17,806 bases of DNA from Planctomycetota bacterium (GTDB taxonomy: Bacteria; Planctomycetota; Planctomycetia; Pirellulales; Pirellulaceae). The stretch is from positions 1 to 17,806 of the forward strand of contig JAPLNJ010001173.1 of NCBI GenBank assembly GCA_026692885.1, written 5' to 3'. Position numbers and translations under genes: made by a program. Below, in pieces: positions 14,970 through 17,806 of the stretch (within the stretch, counting starts at the first letter, position 1; each line of letters begins with the position of its first letter). The notes beneath the pieces are model-generated. The model was not told where the DNA came from, made no database searches, and worked only from the letters and a program-made list of their open reading frames with translations.

Positions 14970-15145
14970 GCCCGGATGATTCATACTCCTGTAGGCCGGA
15001 ACAAGCAACCGGAAGCACTGCCGGAACTTCGGTCGCTTCCGGCGCGTGGCGTCTGCACCAAGCGGGTTCTTCCGGCGAGCGTCGGTTGCGCCGTTCCGGC
15101 ATGGCCTTGCGCGACCTCGTTCCGGCCACCATGAATAACCCGGGC
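14970..15145. mobile_element. 176-bp MITE-like insertion with imperfect inverted ends
   Basis: The left end gcccggatgattcat (14970-14984) pairs with the right end atgaataacccgggc (15131-15145) at 13 of 15 positions. Further in, ggccggaac (14994-15002) pairs with gttccggcc (15119-15127). The interior is rich in ccggaa/ttccgg motifs and has no ORF. Removing exactly this segment joins ctcgtctga to tgaggacac and restores a gap-free alignment with the copy 1 upstream region (10412-10516). The flanks are TGA on both sides, but copy 1 also has CGA twice there, so a target duplication is not shown. No transposase is nearby. It may be an IS-derived MITE or a REP-type element. Confidence 0.7.
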
Positions 15146-15222
15146 TGAGGACACAGCGGAAGTGTCCGCCGAGCTTGCAGAGTTGAAGGGGACGTGCAAG
15201 AATATACACGTGATCGGGAGTC
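15146..15222 (+). promoter_or_regulatory. block B, copy 2: conserved upstream segment of kinase 2
   Basis: This is the partner of 10440-10516, keeping TTGCAG and the AAGAATATAC string with 17-base spacing. It lies 117-193 bp before the kinase 2 start, against 45-121 bp for kinase 1. The remaining 15223-15338 holds about 72 bp more than copy 1, including a gaagcgt...gaagcgtc direct repeat near 15226-15249, with similarity returning just before the ribosome binding site (ttcggaaagg). I see no other gene in 14957-15338. Confidence 0.45.
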
Positions 15223-15338
15223 TGAGAAGCGTAGGCGAGCGGGAAGCGTCAGCTCCTGGCCTTGATTGTAACGTTGCGCATCCAATCTACACACCGACTC
15301 CATAAGGCCCACCGCTCGTCTTCGGAAAGGACGCGATC

Positions 15339-17806
15339 ATGTCCGACCCGCTGGCCTTAGCTGATGCCTCTCGCCGCCTCGCGGACGTACTGCCGCGAGG
15401 TCAGCCGTGGCGGCTGGCCGACAGCCTGGGCCTGGTTGCTCGACTGGCCGAGCAGGTCCAGATGCTGCATCAAGCGGGACGCACTCACCGCGCGATTGGG
15501 ATCGAGGCTGTGACGCTGGTCGGGTCGCAGTCCGTGCAGTTGGATCCGCCGCCGACCGCGCGTCGTTTCGGCCGCGATGATGCAAATCCGGAATGTTGCC
15601 CGCCGGAACTGGCGGAGTTGGAGACGCTGACGCTTCCGGAGTCGATCGTAGCGGCCACGCAGATCTTGCGCCGCAACGGTTGCCCGTTGGACCCGCGGCG
15701 CATCGACGTGTATCAACTGGGCGTCCTGCTGTGCCGGTTGCTGACCGGGAAGCCGTTGCGAGCCTACCTGCTGGATCCGCTGCTCAAGGCCGATATTGCG
15801 CCGGTCGCAGAACCGATCCTGGAGCAGGCCCTGGGCTATGATTCACCGGCGCGGTACGAACATTGCGGGCCGCTGCTGGCGGCCTTGCGGACAGCCCTGG
15901 ACCAGTGTGGCCAGGATGCTCCGCAGGCGGAGCCGCGTGACGAGGAGCGTAGCGACCGCGCGTCTGGCGACTCGTCCGCGCCAGGAACCGCGCCGCACGG
16001 CAGCTCCCTCGACGCCAACGCGGAGACTCCTCCCACGGGGACCACTCCAGCCGCCACGCCGAGCCGTCTCCAGTCCGAGCTGCCCTGCGCACGACTGGCG
16101 CACTTCCGCCTGCTGCGGCGGATCGGCCACGGCGGCATGGGGGACGTGTACGAGGCGCACGACGAGTCGCTGGACCGCCGGGTGGCCGTCAAGGTGCTGC
16201 CGGACGACCTGGCCCGCGACGAGGTATTCATTGCTCGCTTTCGCGCCGAAGCCTGGGCGGTCGCCCATCTCGAACATCCGCACGTGGTATCCCTGCACTT
16301 CATTGGCGAGGACGGGGGCCACCACTTCTTTGTCATGGACCTGGTCGACGGCGAGTCGCTGGCCCAGCGCCTGGCCCGCGAGCGTTGCCTGCCGTTGCCG
16401 GAATCGCTCCGAATTATTGAGCAGTGCCTGGCGGGGCTGGAGGCGGCCCATGCCCAGGGCTTGATCCACCGCGACATCAAGCCGAGCAATATTATGCTGG
16501 AAGCCCACACGGGCCGGGTGCTGCTGGTCGATTTCGGCCTGGTGCGGCGGATCGATCAGAGTCTGCTGATCACGGCCACGGGCCTGATCATGGGCACGCT
16601 CGATTATATTTCCCCGGAGCAAGCTCGGGGGCGACCGGCGGACGCCCGTTCGGATCTGTATTCGTTGGGCGCGGTACTCTACCAGATGCTGGCCGGTCGC
16701 TTGCCCTTCACCGCCGACACGCCCACGGGCATGCTCTTTCAGCACGCTTACGAACCGCCGTTTCCGCTGGCCGAGGCGGTGCCGGACCTGCCGGCGCCGA
16801 TGGTGCGGATTGTTCAGCGGCTGATGGCCAAAGATCCCGCCGAGCGACACCAGAGCTGTGCCGAGGTGCGGACGGACCTGCGCGCCTTTCAAGACGGCCG
16901 GCCGCTGGCCGCGGTGGGGCGGCAGTCACCGAGCGCGGCGCTGAGCGGCGAACTCAGGGGGCCGCACGGGGCCACGGTCGGCGTGCCGCAAGTCCGCGCT
17001 GCCGCGGACGCGCCGTTCCTGCCCACGGAGCTGGAGCACTGGCCGCGGGGCGACCGCTGGCAGCGTGTCCGCGACTGGGCGGCCACCCTGTTTTGCCGCC
17101 ACGCGCCGGAGTTCGTGACAAAACTGCAAAACACCACGCAACTGGTCGACGGGGCGGTGGCGCAGTCGGAGCGTCGCTGTCGGCAGTTGTCGGAGTTACT
17201 GGCGGAAGGTCGCCGGATTGCCGGCGAACTCGCGACGCAGCTGCGGGTAAATCAGGAGCTTGCCGCGCGGGCGGAGCAGGCCGTGTCGGCGGCCGGGGAG
17301 CCGGATGAACGGCAGGCGGCACTGACCCAGCAACAGGCGTACCAGGCGAATTACGCGTCGCTGCAATCGCAGGCTGGGCAACAGACGGAAAACATCGAGA
17401 AGCTCGAACTGGAGCAGTGCCGGGCCGTGGCCACGCTGGCCCGGCTGCGGAGCCAGCGGGACGCGCTGCAAGCGCGGCTCAAGGCGGCCATCGCCCGCGG
17501 CGCGACACCGGCAAGTCCCTCGCGCCGGTCGCGGCGGCGGTGGCTCGCGGCGGCCGCGTTGACCGGCTTTTGCCTGATCCTGGGTGTCCTCCTGGTGGTA
17601 CTGCGACCTGAACTGCGCAAGCCTTCGTCCACGCCGCTACGTTCCAAGACCGAGACCACCGCCGAAACCACCACCGCGCTACCCAAGGTCGCCACACTAC
17701 CGGCTCAGACCGCCACCGTCAGCCCGGCGCCGCCGCTGGCCATCGCCCCGTTCGACGAGAAGCAAGCCAAGGAGCACACGAGCGAGACGCCAAGCTCCGC
17801 TCAGTT
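15339..17806 (+). CDS. membrane pseudokinase-Ser/Thr kinase paralogue (kinase 2), open at the right edge
   Basis: From ATG 15339 the frame stays open for 822 codons to the window end, so the gene is partial, not broken. It matches kinase 1 nearly codon for codon: an N-terminal pseudokinase lobe with THRAIGIEAV, a full kinase with GHGGMGDVY, VAVK, HRDIKPSN, DFG and SPEQA, the PspA-like coiled coil (MTKLQN-like start, then VDGAVAQSERR and RVNQELAARAEQ), and the membrane helix RWLAAAALTGFCLILGVLLVVL. Long stretches are almost identical in DNA, including the glycine-loop region and membrane helix. Similarity stops after PFDEKQAKEH (about 17777), where kinase 1 continues QAAWAKHLGVP but this copy reads TSETPSSAQ. 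The outer sensor is therefore probably different, though its nature cannot be seen. The ribosome binding site ggaaagg is as in kinase 1. Expected partners are the sigma factor and rhomboid, by context only. Confidence 0.93.
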   Translation, partial: MSDPLALADASRRLADVLPRGQPWRLADSLGLVARLAEQVQMLHQAGRTHRAIGIEAVTLVGSQSVQLDPPPTARRFGRDDANPECCPPELAELETLTLPESIVAATQILRRNGCPLDPRRIDVYQLGVLLCRLLTGKPLRAYLLDPLLKADIAPVAEPILEQALGYDSPARYEHCGPLLAALRTALDQCGQDAPQAEPRDEERSDRASGDSSAPGTAPHGSSLDANAETPPTGTTPAATPSRLQSELPCARLAHFRLLRRIGHGGMGDVYEAHDESLDRRVAVKVLPDDLARDEVFIARFRAEAWAVAHLEHPHVVSLHFIGEDGGHHFFVMDLVDGESLAQRLARERCLPLPESLRIIEQCLAGLEAAHAQGLIHRDIKPSNIMLEAHTGRVLLVDFGLVRRIDQSLLITATGLIMGTLDYISPEQARGRPADARSDLYSLGAVLYQMLAGRLPFTADTPTGMLFQHAYEPPFPLAEAVPDLPAPMVRIVQRLMAKDPAERHQSCAEVRTDLRAFQDGRPLAAVGRQSPSAALSGELRGPHGATVGVPQVRAAADAPFLPTELEHWPRGDRWQRVRDWAATLFCRHAPEFVTKLQNTTQLVDGAVAQSERRCRQLSELLAEGRRIAGELATQLRVNQELAARAEQAVSAAGEPDERQAALTQQQAYQANYASLQSQAGQQTENIEKLELEQCRAVATLARLRSQRDALQARLKAAIARGATPASPSRRSRRRWLAAAALTGFCLILGVLLVVLRPELRKPSSTPLRSKTETTAETTTALPKVATLPAQTATVSPAPPLAIAPFDEKQAKEHTSETPSSAQ

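Noticed and set aside
15339..17806. Kinase 2 considered as a broken gene because no stop is found
   Set aside because: The frame is continuous from the ATG to the last base of the window with all motifs intact; it is only cut by the window edge.

Overview
The window looks like chromosomal DNA from a planctomycete, probably a Pirellulales relative. The basis is family content rather than any marker gene. It has a DUF1080 remnant, a secreted tandem alpha/beta-hydrolase, a free-standing TrpB2-type enzyme, an ECF sigma factor of the long planctomycete type, and very large membrane-anchored Ser/Thr kinases. The DNA is GC-rich, the genes are well spaced, and almost every gap holds a palindromic element.

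Layout. 1-271: frameshifted 3' remnant of a DUF1080 gene (+). 473-1633 (-): uroporphyrinogen-decarboxylase-family protein. 1799-4165 (-): exported two-domain hydrolase. 4392-5765 (+): TrpB2-like PLP enzyme, divergent from the hydrolase. 5766-6203: a 438-bp gap with three inverted repeats and a tiny ORF coupled to the next gene. 6204-7388 (+): DUF3754/TMEM143-like membrane protein. 7641-9245 (+): planctomycete-type hypothetical with a duplicated 58-residue module, a heptapeptide array and a C-terminal membrane helix. 9457-10290 (+): ECF sigma factor. 10561-14121 (+): kinase 1, complete at 1186 aa. 14282-14956 (+): rhomboid protease. 15339 to the right edge (+): kinase 2, a close paralogue open at the window end.

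The right half is the most interesting part. Both kinases share one unusual architecture: an N-terminal degenerate kinase C-lobe (pseudokinase), a complete kinase domain, a PspA/IM30-like coiled coil, one membrane helix and an outer C-terminal region. In kinase 1 that outer region is propeller-like. With the ECF factor and the rhomboid, they look like a signalling cassette that could couple an envelope signal to phosphorylation, transcription and possibly intramembrane cleavage. The coupling is inference.

Comparing the two kinase copies shows how the locus was built. The repeated unit is block A, rhomboid, block B, kinase. In copy 1 the rhomboid is absent except for 28 bp aligning to its last four codons, stop and flank. 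In copy 2 a 176-bp element with inverted ends (14970-15145) sits exactly where copy 1 gives an uninterrupted alignment. The kinase copies diverge abruptly just outside the membrane, suggesting a sensor swap.
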